DNA from: Cytophagales bacterium
Lineage (GTDB): Bacteria; Bacteroidota; Bacteroidia; Cytophagales; Thermoflexibacteraceae
Reading direction: 5' to 3'
DNA length: 64,000 bases
NCBI GenBank assembly: GCA_013299115.1
Contig: JAAFKA010000007.1
Span: forward strand, 1 to 64,000
Made by a program: the position numbers and the translations under genes
Notes under the pieces: model-generated
Databases searched by the model: none
Seen by the model: the letters and a program-made list of their open reading frames with translations, nothing else
Told to the model about the DNA's origin: nothing
Shown: piece after piece, positions 52,731 through 60,336 of the stretch
Numbering within the stretch: the stretch's first letter is position 1
Layout of the letters: the number at the start of each line of letters is the position of its first letter

Positions 52731-53474
52731 ATGTTGCAGCCAAAAGAACAAATACAAAAAGATAGAATACCTCAACACATTGCGGTCATCATGGACGGCA
52801 ACGGCAGGTGGGCAAAACAAAAGGGCTTGGCAAGGGTTTTTGGGCATAAAAATGCTGTAAAAGCCGTAAGAGAAATTACAGAAGCCTCCGCCGAGTTGGG
52901 CGTGCAGTTTTTGACTTTGTACGCATTTTCTACCGAAAATTGGAACAGACCCAAAGAGGAGGTTTATGCGTTGATGCAACTGTTGGTGCGGACTATCCGA
53001 AGTGAAACAGAAACTTTGCAGAAAAATAATATCAAACTTAAAGCTATTGGCAATCTGGAAAAGTTGCCTGCAGACTGTATCAAAGAATTGGAGCAAGCCA
53101 TGAAAATGACTGAAGGCAATACTGGTATGACTTTGATTTTGGCTTTGAGTTACAGTGGGCGTTGGGAGATAATGAATGCAGTCCGCAGCATAGCCGAAGA
53201 CGTGAGCAAAGGCAAATTGCAACCCAACCAAATAGACGATACTGTTTTTAATGAGTACCTCAATACCAACTATGTGCCTGACCCTGAACTAATTATACGT
53301 ACCAGTGGAGAAATGCGAATTAGCAATTTTCTGTTGTGGCAACTTGCGTATTCAGAGTTGTTTTTTACAGATATTTTGTGGCCTGATTTCCGCAAAGAAC
53401 ATTTATACGAAGCCTTGCTGGACTACCAAAATAGAGAAAGACGTTTTGGCAAAACGGGAGAGCAAATAAAGTAA
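52731..53474 (+). CDS. uppS: Undecaprenyl diphosphate synthase (isoprenyl transferase)
   Basis: A 247-aa cis-prenyltransferase making the lipid carrier for cell wall synthesis. Motifs: HIAVIMDGNGRWAKQKG at the start (catalytic Asp), LTLYAFSTENWNRPKEEVYA, LALSYSGRWEIMNAVRS, and DPELIIRTSGEMRISNFLLW followed by YSELFFTDILWPDFRKEHLY. Two TATCTTTG -7-like elements (52634-52641, 52694-52701) lie upstream. A bamA gene follows after 165 bases holding a dispersed repeat, as is common in Bacteroidota. Confidence 0.95.
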   Translation: MLQPKEQIQKDRIPQHIAVIMDGNGRWAKQKGLARVFGHKNAVKAVREITEASAELGVQFLTLYAFSTENWNRPKEEVYALMQLLVRTIRSETETLQKNNIKLKAIGNLEKLPADCIKELEQAMKMTEGNTGMTLILALSYSGRWEIMNAVRSIAEDVSKGKLQPNQIDDTVFNEYLNTNYVPDPELIIRTSGEMRISNFLLWQLAYSELFFTDILWPDFRKEHLYEALLDYQNRERRFGKTGEQIK

Positions 53475-53485
53475 GTTTTTAGTTT

Positions 53486-53623
53486 CATGCACAGGTCAAA
53501 GCCTATGTTACGAATCTAAGGTGCTTCGGGTTTCTCAAAACCCGAAGTATTGCGGTTTTGAGAAACCGCAAACACAATCTTTTTTCTTAGCTTAAAGCAC
53601 AGGCTCAAGCCTTATGCTACAAA
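53486..53623. repeat. Composite repeat between uppS and bamA
   Basis: Contains GCACAGGTCAAAGCCTATG-type text of the 1540 family at both ends, with two hairpins inside (CTTCGGGTTTCTCAAAACCC at 53524-53547, GCGGTTTTGAGAAACCGC at 53552-53569). One family is thus nested inside another. Confidence 0.7.
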
Positions 53624-53639
53624 ATCATAATAAAGTCCA

Positions 53640-56195
53640 ATGAAAAAAATATTTTTCTTATTATTCTGTCTATCAACCACTTACCAACTTGCTTTTTCGC
53701 AGGTTTTGGGTTTGGGACGCAACCGAAACAATAACCAAAATTCGCAAGAGTTGATAGACTATTCCAATCCGAGGGAATACACCATTGGTGGCGTAACCGT
53801 AGTAGGGGCAGAATTTCTGAACCAAGATGCTATTATTTCTATGAGTGGGTTGAAAGTGGGCGACAAAATCAAAGTACCCGGTGACGTGATTACAGGTGCT
53901 ATCAAAAAACTATGGAAACAAGGTTTGGTTGGCGATGTCAATGTGTCGGTGGCAAAGATAGAAGGCGACAAAATCTATTTGCAACTTACCCTAAAAGAAA
54001 GAGCCAGAATGTCCCGTTATGTTTTTCAGGGTATTCGCAAAGGACAGGCTTCGAGCATATCCGAAAAAATTAAGTTGATAAAAGGCAAAATTTTGAATGA
54101 TGCCGTATTGAAAAATACAGAAAATAAAGTAAAAGAATACTTTACAGAAAAAGGGTTTTTGAATTGCAAAGTCAAAATCATTCCACGCAAGGAAGACACG
54201 ACTTATGCAAAGAAAATGAATTATGTTTACCTCGACATTATTGTAGATAAAGGGAGCAAAACCAAAATCAACAGCATAGAGTTTACAGGAGCCGAAGCCC
54301 TGACTGCCAACAAGTTGAAAAAGAAGATGAAAAAAACCAAAGAAAAGTTTTTGTTCCGCATCTTCACGCCGTCTAAGTTTGTGAAAAAAGAATACGAGGC
54401 AGACAAAGAAAAAATCATTGCCTACTACCACAAGTTGGGCTACCGCAACGTAATGATAGAATCTGATACAGTTTCGCCCAATGCAGATGGTACGGTCAAT
54501 ATCAAAATGAACTTATTTGAGGGCAAGAAATTTTACTACCGAGATATTAAATGGACAGGCAATTATGTATATACTGATACCATTTTGGGCAGAGTATTGG
54601 GTGTGCAAAAAGGCGATGTCTATAACAAAGAGGAGTTAGACAAAAAACTAAGTTTCAGCCCCAACTCCACAGACGTAACTTCGCTGTATATGGACGATGG
54701 TTATTTGTTTTTCCGCATAGAACCCGTAGAAACCCAAGTAAAAGACGACTCGGTGGACATAGAAATGCGAATTTTTGAGGGAGAACAAGCAACTATCAAC
54801 AAAATTATTTTGAAGGGCAACACCCGCACCTCCGACCACGTGGTGATGCGTGAGATAAGAACTCAACCAGGGCAAAAATTCAGTCGTGCCGACTTGATAC
54901 GTACTCAACGTGAGTTGTCGACTTTGGGCTACTTTAACCCCGAAAAAATTGGTATCAATCCTATACCAAACATGGCAGACCAAACAGTGGATATAGTCTA
55001 TGATTTGGAAGAGAAACCAAGTGACCAAATAGAATTATCTGGTGGTTGGGGTGGTTTTCAAGGCTTTATTGGTACAGTAGGTTTGGTTTTCAACAATTTT
55101 TCGTTGCGAAAAGTTACCAAATTCAGAGAATGGCGACCACTGCCACAAGGCGATGGGCAACGATTGGCTTTGCGTGTGCAAGCAAATGGTTTTGGTTTTC
55201 AAAACTACTCTTTGTCCTTTACCGAACCTTGGTTGGGTGGCAAAAAACCCCAATCTTTTACTACTTCGTTGAGCCACGCTGTATTGTCTAATAGGGCAAA
55301 CGGTAGTTCGTTGCAAATCTCTACCTTGTCGTTGAGTTTAGGCAGGAGGTTGCAATTCCCAGACGACTTTTTCACGATGAGCAACAGCTTGGCGTTTAAT
55401 ATTTACCAATTAGATAGGTATTCAGGCGTATTTGGTACTTACAATACAGGTACTTCGTATAACGTCAATTTCAATACCACCATTTCACGCAATAGCATAG
55501 ACAACCCTACCTATCCACGTCAAGGCTCATCTATGACGTTGAGCATAGCCCTTACGCCGCCTTGGTCTTTGTTTTCGGGCAAAGATTATTCACGTGAAGG
55601 TATCACAGACGTAGACCGTTACCGTTTGGTGGAGTATCACAAATGGATGTTCGACAATTCTTGGTTCTTAAAATTGGCGGGCAATTTAGTTTTGCATACA
55701 AGGGCTCACTTAGGCTTTTTGGGAACATACAATCAGGCTTTGGGCGTAACGCCATTTGAAAGATTTTCGGTAGGCGGAAGTGGTATTATGGTCAATAACT
55801 TCCTCATCGGGCAAGACCTCATTGGTTTGCGTGGTTATGCCGACAACTCTATAAAACCACCACAACCCGATGGCAGAGGTGGATTTACCTACAACCGCAG
55901 TGGTTTAGGCGGTGTAGTCTATAATAAATACGTCTTAGAATTGCGTTATCCTGTATCATTAAATCCTTCGGCTACTATCTTCTTATTAGGTTTTGCAGAA
56001 GGTGGCAACAACTGGGGCAGTTTTGCAGAGTTCAATCCGTTTAATTTGAAAAGGTCAGTCGGTTTTGGGGCAAGAATTTTTATGCCTGCTTTTGGTATGT
56101 TGGGCTTGGATTATGGCGTACCTCTCGATGTGGTAGATGGCGACCCCAATGCACGCCAGCCTTTTACGTTTACCATAGGGCAACAGATAAGATAA
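53640..56195 (+). CDS. bamA: Outer membrane protein assembly factor BamA
   Basis: An 851-aa outer-membrane protein. The signal peptide is MKKIFFLLFCLSTTYQLAFS. POTRA-type repeats (about 45-450) are followed by a 16-strand barrel (about 460-851) that ends LGLDYGVPLDVVDGDPNARQ and a C-terminal QIR. Family marks are GEDSIGGGGIPG-like turns in POTRA and the lid/VRGF analogue LIGLRGYADNSI. It follows uppS as in most Bacteroidota, but the next gene is a DEAD-box helicase rather than the usual skp/ompH chaperones. Confidence 0.93.
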   Translation: MKKIFFLLFCLSTTYQLAFSQVLGLGRNRNNNQNSQELIDYSNPREYTIGGVTVVGAEFLNQDAIISMSGLKVGDKIKVPGDVITGAIKKLWKQGLVGDVNVSVAKIEGDKIYLQLTLKERARMSRYVFQGIRKGQASSISEKIKLIKGKILNDAVLKNTENKVKEYFTEKGFLNCKVKIIPRKEDTTYAKKMNYVYLDIIVDKGSKTKINSIEFTGAEALTANKLKKKMKKTKEKFLFRIFTPSKFVKKEYEADKEKIIAYYHKLGYRNVMIESDTVSPNADGTVNIKMNLFEGKKFYYRDIKWTGNYVYTDTILGRVLGVQKGDVYNKEELDKKLSFSPNSTDVTSLYMDDGYLFFRIEPVETQVKDDSVDIEMRIFEGEQATINKIILKGNTRTSDHVVMREIRTQPGQKFSRADLIRTQRELSTLGYFNPEKIGINPIPNMADQTVDIVYDLEEKPSDQIELSGGWGGFQGFIGTVGLVFNNFSLRKVTKFREWRPLPQGDGQRLALRVQANGFGFQNYSLSFTEPWLGGKKPQSFTTSLSHAVLSNRANGSSLQISTLSLSLGRRLQFPDDFFTMSNSLAFNIYQLDRYSGVFGTYNTGTSYNVNFNTTISRNSIDNPTYPRQGSSMTLSIALTPPWSLFSGKDYSREGITDVDRYRLVEYHKWMFDNSWFLKLAGNLVLHTRAHLGFLGTYNQALGVTPFERFSVGGSGIMVNNFLIGQDLIGLRGYADNSIKPPQPDGRGGFTYNRSGLGGVVYNKYVLELRYPVSLNPSATIFLLGFAEGGNNWGSFAEFNPFNLKRSVGFGARIFMPAFGMLGLDYGVPLDVVDGDPNARQPFTFTIGQQIR

Positions 56196-56206
56196 GGAAA
56201 ATTATT

Positions 56207-56317
56207 GAGGCTGTCCGAAAACCTATAAGGTTTTAAAAACCTTATAGGTTTAGTCCTTGATAATGAGGTAGTTGTAAAAAAAATATTTTTATAGAAAATG
56301 ACTTTTCGGACAGCCTC
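56207..56317. repeat. Large nested palindrome, GAGGCTGTCCGAAAA family
   Basis: Outer perfect 15-nt arms GAGGCTGTCCGAAAA / TTTTCGGACAGCCTC; inner palindrome AACCTATAAGGTTTTAAAAA / CCTTATAGGTTT at about 56220-56251. The outer arm text is shared with the hairpin at 14565-14600. It occupies the bamA-helicase gap. Confidence 0.8.
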
Positions 56318-56344
56318 ATTTGCCCACTTACTTAAAAAAAAATT

Positions 56345-57586
56345 ATGAAATTTGCAGATTATAGGATTGCAGAAGCTATTAAGCAAAGTTTAGCCGAGTT
56401 AGGTTTCAAAAGACCTACCGATATTCAGTACAAAGCTATTCCCTCCATTTTGCAGGGCGAAGATGTGCTTGCCATAGCCCAAACAGGCACAGGCAAAACG
56501 GCAGCTTTTGCTATTCCTACTTTGCATTTGCTTTTGCAACACCCTAAAATCAAGGAAGCAGGCGAAGTGCGTTGTTTGGTGATGTTGCCCACTAGAGAGT
56601 TGGCAATGCAGATAGCAGAAGTTTTTGAAAAATTGGCTGTTTATACTTCGCTGAACATTGTTTGTTTGCATGGGGGCGTAGAGCAAGATGCCCAAGCCGA
56701 ACAGTTGGCAGAAGGAGCAGATGTTTTGGTAGTAACCCCCGGTAGATTGTTTGACTTTATCAAGCAACGCCACGTGAAAATTACCAAAACAGAACTGTTA
56801 ATTCTGGACGAAGCCGACCAGATGTTGGCATTGGGCTTTTACAAAGATATTCAAGATGTGTTAAAATTTTTGCCCAAACACCACCAAACTTTGTTTTTTT
56901 CGGCTACTATCAATCCCGAAATCAAGGATTTGGCTTATTCTCTTGTCCGCAATCCTATTCGCATACAAATTTCGCCACAAGAAGCCATTTCCAAAAACAT
57001 TACACACTCCGTAGCCTTTGTGGAGATGGACGACAAAAGGGCATTTCTCGAAAGATTGGTAAAAGAACACCCCGAAAGTAAATTGTTGGTCTTTGTCCGC
57101 ACCAAAGTAAGAGCAGAAAGGGTGGCAGCAGCTATGGCAAGAGTAGAAATAGCCACTGTAACTTTACATGGAGGCAAGGAACAAGAGGACAGAGTAGAGG
57201 CAATGAAAAGTTTTAGAGAAGGGGCAGTTAAAGTGCTGATAGCCACCGATGTAAGTGCAAGAGGAATAGATATAGACAATGTAAACTATGTGGTCAATTA
57301 CGACTTGCCCGAAATCCCCGAAAACTATATCCACCGCATAGGCAGAACAGGGCGTGGTGTGCAAAAAGGCTATGCTGTTTCGTTTTGCAGCCTCGAAGAA
57401 AAACCTATTTTGCAGACCATAGAAAGTTTTTTGCAAAAACCTATCAAGGTTATGGAACTAAGCAAAGAAGAATACGCAGAAACTATTGTATTTTCGGAAG
57501 ACCAAGACGGAAGTTGGAAACAACTGATAAAAGAAGCCGAGCAGGAGGCACAACAGCCAAAGAGGAAAAAGAAAAAAGGGAAGTAG
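56345..57586 (+). CDS. DEAD-box ATP-dependent RNA helicase
   Basis: A 413-aa RhlE/SrmB-type RNA helicase. It has the Q motif (LAELGFKRPTDIQYKAIP), Walker A (AIAQTGTGKTAAFAIPT), LVMLPTRELAMQIAEVFEKL, VVTPGRLFDFI, the DEAD motif LILDEADQMLALGF, FFSATINPEIKDLAYSLV, IATDVSARGIDIDN and the arginine finger HRIGRTGRGVQKG. A basic tail (QQPKRKKKKGK) probably binds RNA. Single gene, preceded and followed by large palindromes. Confidence 0.93.
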   Translation: MKFADYRIAEAIKQSLAELGFKRPTDIQYKAIPSILQGEDVLAIAQTGTGKTAAFAIPTLHLLLQHPKIKEAGEVRCLVMLPTRELAMQIAEVFEKLAVYTSLNIVCLHGGVEQDAQAEQLAEGADVLVVTPGRLFDFIKQRHVKITKTELLILDEADQMLALGFYKDIQDVLKFLPKHHQTLFFSATINPEIKDLAYSLVRNPIRIQISPQEAISKNITHSVAFVEMDDKRAFLERLVKEHPESKLLVFVRTKVRAERVAAAMARVEIATVTLHGGKEQEDRVEAMKSFREGAVKVLIATDVSARGIDIDNVNYVVNYDLPEIPENYIHRIGRTGRGVQKGYAVSFCSLEEKPILQTIESFLQKPIKVMELSKEEYAETIVFSEDQDGSWKQLIKEAEQEAQQPKRKKKKGK

Positions 57587-57604
57587 GGCTTTGTTGCAAG
57601 GTTT

Positions 57605-57685
57605 GATAATTGAGAAAAGGTGTTGCTAAAAGATGACATCTTTTCGAAAGATGTCATCTTTTAGCAACACCTTTTCTCAATTATC
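57605..57685. repeat. Perfect 81-nt palindrome between convergent genes
   Basis: Two exact 39-nt arms (GATAATTGAGAAAAGGTGTT, GCTAAAAGATGACATCTTT) around TCG. The longest perfect inverted repeat in the window, ideal as a bidirectional terminator between the helicase and the oppositely oriented remnant, whose end is only 10 bases away. Core GATGACATCTTT shared with 43062 and 21877. Confidence 0.9.
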
Positions 57686-57694
57686 CAAGTTTTA

Positions 57695-58057
57695 TTAATT
57701 TTTTTGGTTCAATATACAACTTGATAATGTGATGCCATACGCATAACTAAGGTAAAAAAAATCACATTCTCCCGATAAATTTTCAAGTGTATTGACCTCT
57801 AAAGCTTCTCCTGAAAACAAGGTAATTGTATCTCTGTAAAACTTAGCCAATTCAAGCAAAATTGGTGACACTATCCGTTCTGATTTGACTTTTTCATTAA
57901 TCAAAGGAACATATTTTGCCATTTGTAGGGTTTCTTTCAACCAACTGCTTGCTTCTACGGGGGCAATACTTACCTCTTCAAACAACTCTACTTCTTTGGC
58001 AGTTAATCCAAATTGCTTGGTAACTTGTTTTATTTTTTTAAAATGACTATATCCCAT
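57695..58057 (-). pseudogene. Truncated third copy of the PD-(D/E)XK-like family
   Basis: A 120-aa frame with the family start MGYSHFKKIKQ and the blocks EKVKSERIVSPILLELAKFY and NLSGECDFFYLSY. It stops being similar straight after the position of the first catalytic aspartate (D99), and the part with ExK is absent. Its last 15 residues (AYGITLSSCILNQKN) are not family sequence. The break lies about 60 bases inside the frame's 3' end and the frame stops 10 bases from the 81-nt palindrome. It is a dead copy of the genes at 47716 and 48375. Confidence 0.8.
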
Positions 58058-58109
58058 ACTATTTGTGTCTTATATATTACGTTTAAAGTAGAAACTTTTT
58101 GAAACTCTA

Positions 58110-58766
58110 CTATACGGTTTCTTCCACCGCTGTAGTCAGGTTTTGCATAGCCTTTTTTTGCAGTTTCCTTTCAAATTTTCTGTAAACGTGCAAAATGGAG
58201 GCATAGCTATTTGCCAATTTTTTTTCTATTCCATGCGGTTTAGTCCACTTCACTTTTGTTATGCCTTCGTCTTCTTGTGGTTGCAGGTTTTTGTCCTCCA
58301 AACATTGCATCACAAACCACACTGTTTTTTTGAGTTTGTGGCTTTTGTCCGCCTGTATGTAGGTGTGCCACGTATTGCCAATTTTGTATAAAATTTTTGC
58401 TTTTATTCCACATTCCTCCTCCACCTCACGCACAGCAGCCATTTTTTCGTCTTCACCTTTGTCTATTTTGCCTTTGGGCAAATCCCACTTGCCCAATCTT
58501 TTCATAAACAGCACCCGACTACCTTTTATCACAATGCCACCTGCTGCCTCTATCAATTCAAAACGTGCTTTAAACTGCTCGACTACTTTTTTGTAGTCCG
58601 TCGGCAAAAAATGGTAAACCCTGCTCAAAGACATACCTTCTTCGGCTATTTTTTCGTAAATGGCTATGATAGCTGCCCCCGACTCTACAGGAATAACCTC
58701 TATGCTTGGGTCTTCGGGGCTTTCTTTTAGGATATGTAGCAACACATCTGCAACAAAAATTTTCAT
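58110..58766 (-). CDS. Nudix hydrolase
   Basis: A 218-aa cytosolic protein with a complete Nudix box (GKIDKGEDEKMAAVREVEEE followed by CGI) around residues 117-139, in a context typical of house-cleaning pyrophosphatases. N-terminally there is an extra region of about 85 residues (MKIFVADVLLHILKESPEDP onwards) seen in a Bacteroidota subgroup. The C-terminus is helical and basic (HVYRKFERKLQKKAMQNL). The substrate cannot be told. It is 11 bases from the membrane protein gene upstream, likely an operon. Confidence 0.86.
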   Translation of the reverse strand: MKIFVADVLLHILKESPEDPSIEVIPVESGAAIIAIYEKIAEEGMSLSRVYHFLPTDYKKVVEQFKARFELIEAAGGIVIKGSRVLFMKRLGKWDLPKGKIDKGEDEKMAAVREVEEECGIKAKILYKIGNTWHTYIQADKSHKLKKTVWFVMQCLEDKNLQPQEDEGITKVKWTKPHGIEKKLANSYASILHVYRKFERKLQKKAMQNLTTAVEETV

Positions 58767-58777
58767 TGATTTTTTAG

Positions 58778-59725
58778 TTATTTTTTTAAGCTAATAAAAG
58801 TTTCCAAATTTTGTACTGCCTTTCGATAGTACCTCACCAACACAAAAATACCAACAGGTACAAACAAAGGCAAGATAAGAATAAACAAGAAAATAGAACC
58901 AAACAAGACGTAAATAAATAGATTAAGGGTTGCTTGGGTAGCAGGTCTATACACAGTGTATTTGTATAAAATGGCAAAAATTTGTGCCAACGAACTACTT
59001 ACCAAAAAATACAACATCAAGTACCAATATTGCAAGTGAAACACCAAAAACAGCACCACCAACGGTGAAATAAAACCCCAAAACAAGAGCAACTGCCAAT
59101 AAATTTTGTGTTGCAGCAGTTGTTTGGGAGTTTTGCCAAAGACCAAAAGCATAGGCAGCGGCTCACAAGCCAGATAAAAGCAAGAACTCAATAAAGTTAA
59201 AGCACTGATAAGCAAGGGAATAGCCACTTCATATTGGCACAGCCCAAAACCCGATGCCCACAGCACCATCACAAAAGTAAAATATTGGCGAAAACCACTT
59301 TTCCATTCAAAAGCAATGGCAGGTATCCAAATATTGCTAAACAAAAGCAAAGGTTGGTTGAATTGGGGCAAAGTAAAAGGCAAAAAAATAAGCCCCAAAG
59401 CAAAGCCAAACACTGCCAAAAAATGCCAATACGCCCCCACATACAGCAGCCAAGCCAAAGGAAACAGCAAAAAAAGTCCATAGTCCACCGCATATACCTG
59501 CAAAGGACGACAATGTAAAATTTTTAAAAATTTTTTGTCAGTTCGAGCCAAATGAATGAGCAAAAGAAATAAACTTGCTACCACACTCAAATACCAAGCC
59601 TCCGCAAAATATCGAAACAAGAAAGGCAACAAACAAATGCAAAACAAAACAAGGCGGACAGTGCCTATGTCTTGCACAATCCGCAAAGCCTGCAAACAAC
59701 GTATTTTGAAAAAAGTAAACAGCAT
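58778..59725 (-). CDS. Hypothetical multispan membrane protein
   Basis: A 315-aa protein with about nine hydrophobic helices (LVLFCICLLPFLFRYFAEAW, YGLFLLFPLAWLLYVGAYW, LLISALTLLSSCFYLACEP, LNLFIYVLFGSIFLFILILP among them) and short loops; no signal peptide and no recognised motif. It could be an ABC-2-like or other transport membrane component, but that is only a guess from shape. The Nudix gene follows on the same strand 11 bases away, so the two may be co-transcribed. Confidence 0.6.
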   Translation of the reverse strand: MLFTFFKIRCLQALRIVQDIGTVRLVLFCICLLPFLFRYFAEAWYLSVVASLFLLLIHLARTDKKFLKILHCRPLQVYAVDYGLFLLFPLAWLLYVGAYWHFLAVFGFALGLIFLPFTLPQFNQPLLLFSNIWIPAIAFEWKSGFRQYFTFVMVLWASGFGLCQYEVAIPLLISALTLLSSCFYLACEPLPMLLVFGKTPKQLLQHKIYWQLLLFWGFISPLVVLFLVFHLQYWYLMLYFLVSSSLAQIFAILYKYTVYRPATQATLNLFIYVLFGSIFLFILILPLFVPVGIFVLVRYYRKAVQNLETFISLKK

Positions 59726-59761
59726 AATAGAAAAAACAGTATATTTGCCTTCAACCTAAGA

Positions 59762-59818
59762 ATGTAACTTAGACTTTAGCCTATGCCAAATTCACAGGCT
59801 AAAACCTATACTACATTT
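59762..59818. repeat. Dispersed palindrome, GACTTTAGCC family
   Basis: Imperfect inverted repeat of the 1540-1600 family (AGACTTTAGCCTATGCC / ACAGGCTAAAACCTATACTAC), upstream of the membrane protein gene. Confidence 0.65.
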
Positions 59819-59848
59819 AAACTAAGCAAATATACAACTAAAATTATT

Positions 59849-59941
59849 ATGCAACGTCTGCTTTTTTTTCTTTGGCAAATTTTTTTATTTCTCATTTTAA
59901 CTGTAATTACCCAGATTGGTTGCAAGGCTGTAATTCTGTAA
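59849..59941 (+). CDS. Possible 30-aa lipoprotein-like peptide
   Basis: The frame MQRLLFFLWQIFLFLILTVI then TQIGCKAVIL-stop has a hydrophobic stretch and an end resembling a lipobox (QIGC), leaving only six residues after the cysteine. It may be a tiny lipopeptide of the entericidin type, or the 5' end of a gene that has been truncated. A dispersed repeat lies immediately upstream. Weakly supported. Confidence 0.3.
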   Translation: MQRLLFFLWQIFLFLILTVITQIGCKAVIL

Positions 59942-59976
59942 GACATGACGACCATATTCATGTGCAATTATAAAAC

Positions 59977-60014
59977 AATTCGGCTACCCAAATAATTTTT
60001 TGAGTAGCCGAGTT
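59977..60014 (-). terminator. Hairpin downstream of the 64-aa gene
   Basis: Arms AATTCGGCTACCCA / TGAGTAGCCGAGTT (two mismatches) with a 10-nt loop, ending 9 bases before the minus-strand stop at 60023. Confidence 0.5.
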
Positions 60015-60022
60015 GGTAAATG

Positions 60023-60217
60023 TTAGTAACTTTGTTGCCTATAATACGTCTGTAACACCTGTGGATGTTGTGTGCCAAAATTTTCTAAGCACCACCGCAG
60101 CAATTCCTGTTTTTTGTTGTCTTCTTGCAGCGAAGCAAGCCCTTTTTTCAGTTCCTTGTCAAACAAAGAGGAGTCGAAACTTACCCCTTTCAAAACCACT
60201 TTAAAGTATTCAAGCAT
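60023..60217 (-). CDS. Small hypothetical protein
   Basis: A 64-aa helical protein (MLEYFKVVLKGVSFDSSLFD, then KELKKGLASLQEDNKKQELL and RWCLENFGTQHPQVLQTYYR). There is no signal or membrane segment, and the length and charge pattern look like genuine coding sequence. No family that I know of. Divergent from batD; it ends at a hairpin (59977-60014). Confidence 0.55.
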   Translation of the reverse strand: MLEYFKVVLKGVSFDSSLFDKELKKGLASLQEDNKKQELLRWCLENFGTQHPQVLQTYYRQQSY

Positions 60218-60271
60218 GGCAATTATTGGTTTTAATTATGGTTAATGTTAAAATATGTTGTTTGGTTAGCT

Positions 60272-60305
60272 TTTGTAAATATATACAAATAAAAGTGTAA
60301 CTTTG
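60272..60305 (+). promoter_or_regulatory. Candidate batD promoter
   Basis: TTTG at 60272-60275 and TAACTTTG at 60298-60305, spacing 22 bases (slightly long), ending 31 bases before the ATG at 60337. Confidence 0.4.
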
Positions 60306-60336
60306 CAATGAGTAAATTAATTATTTGTAACTATTT

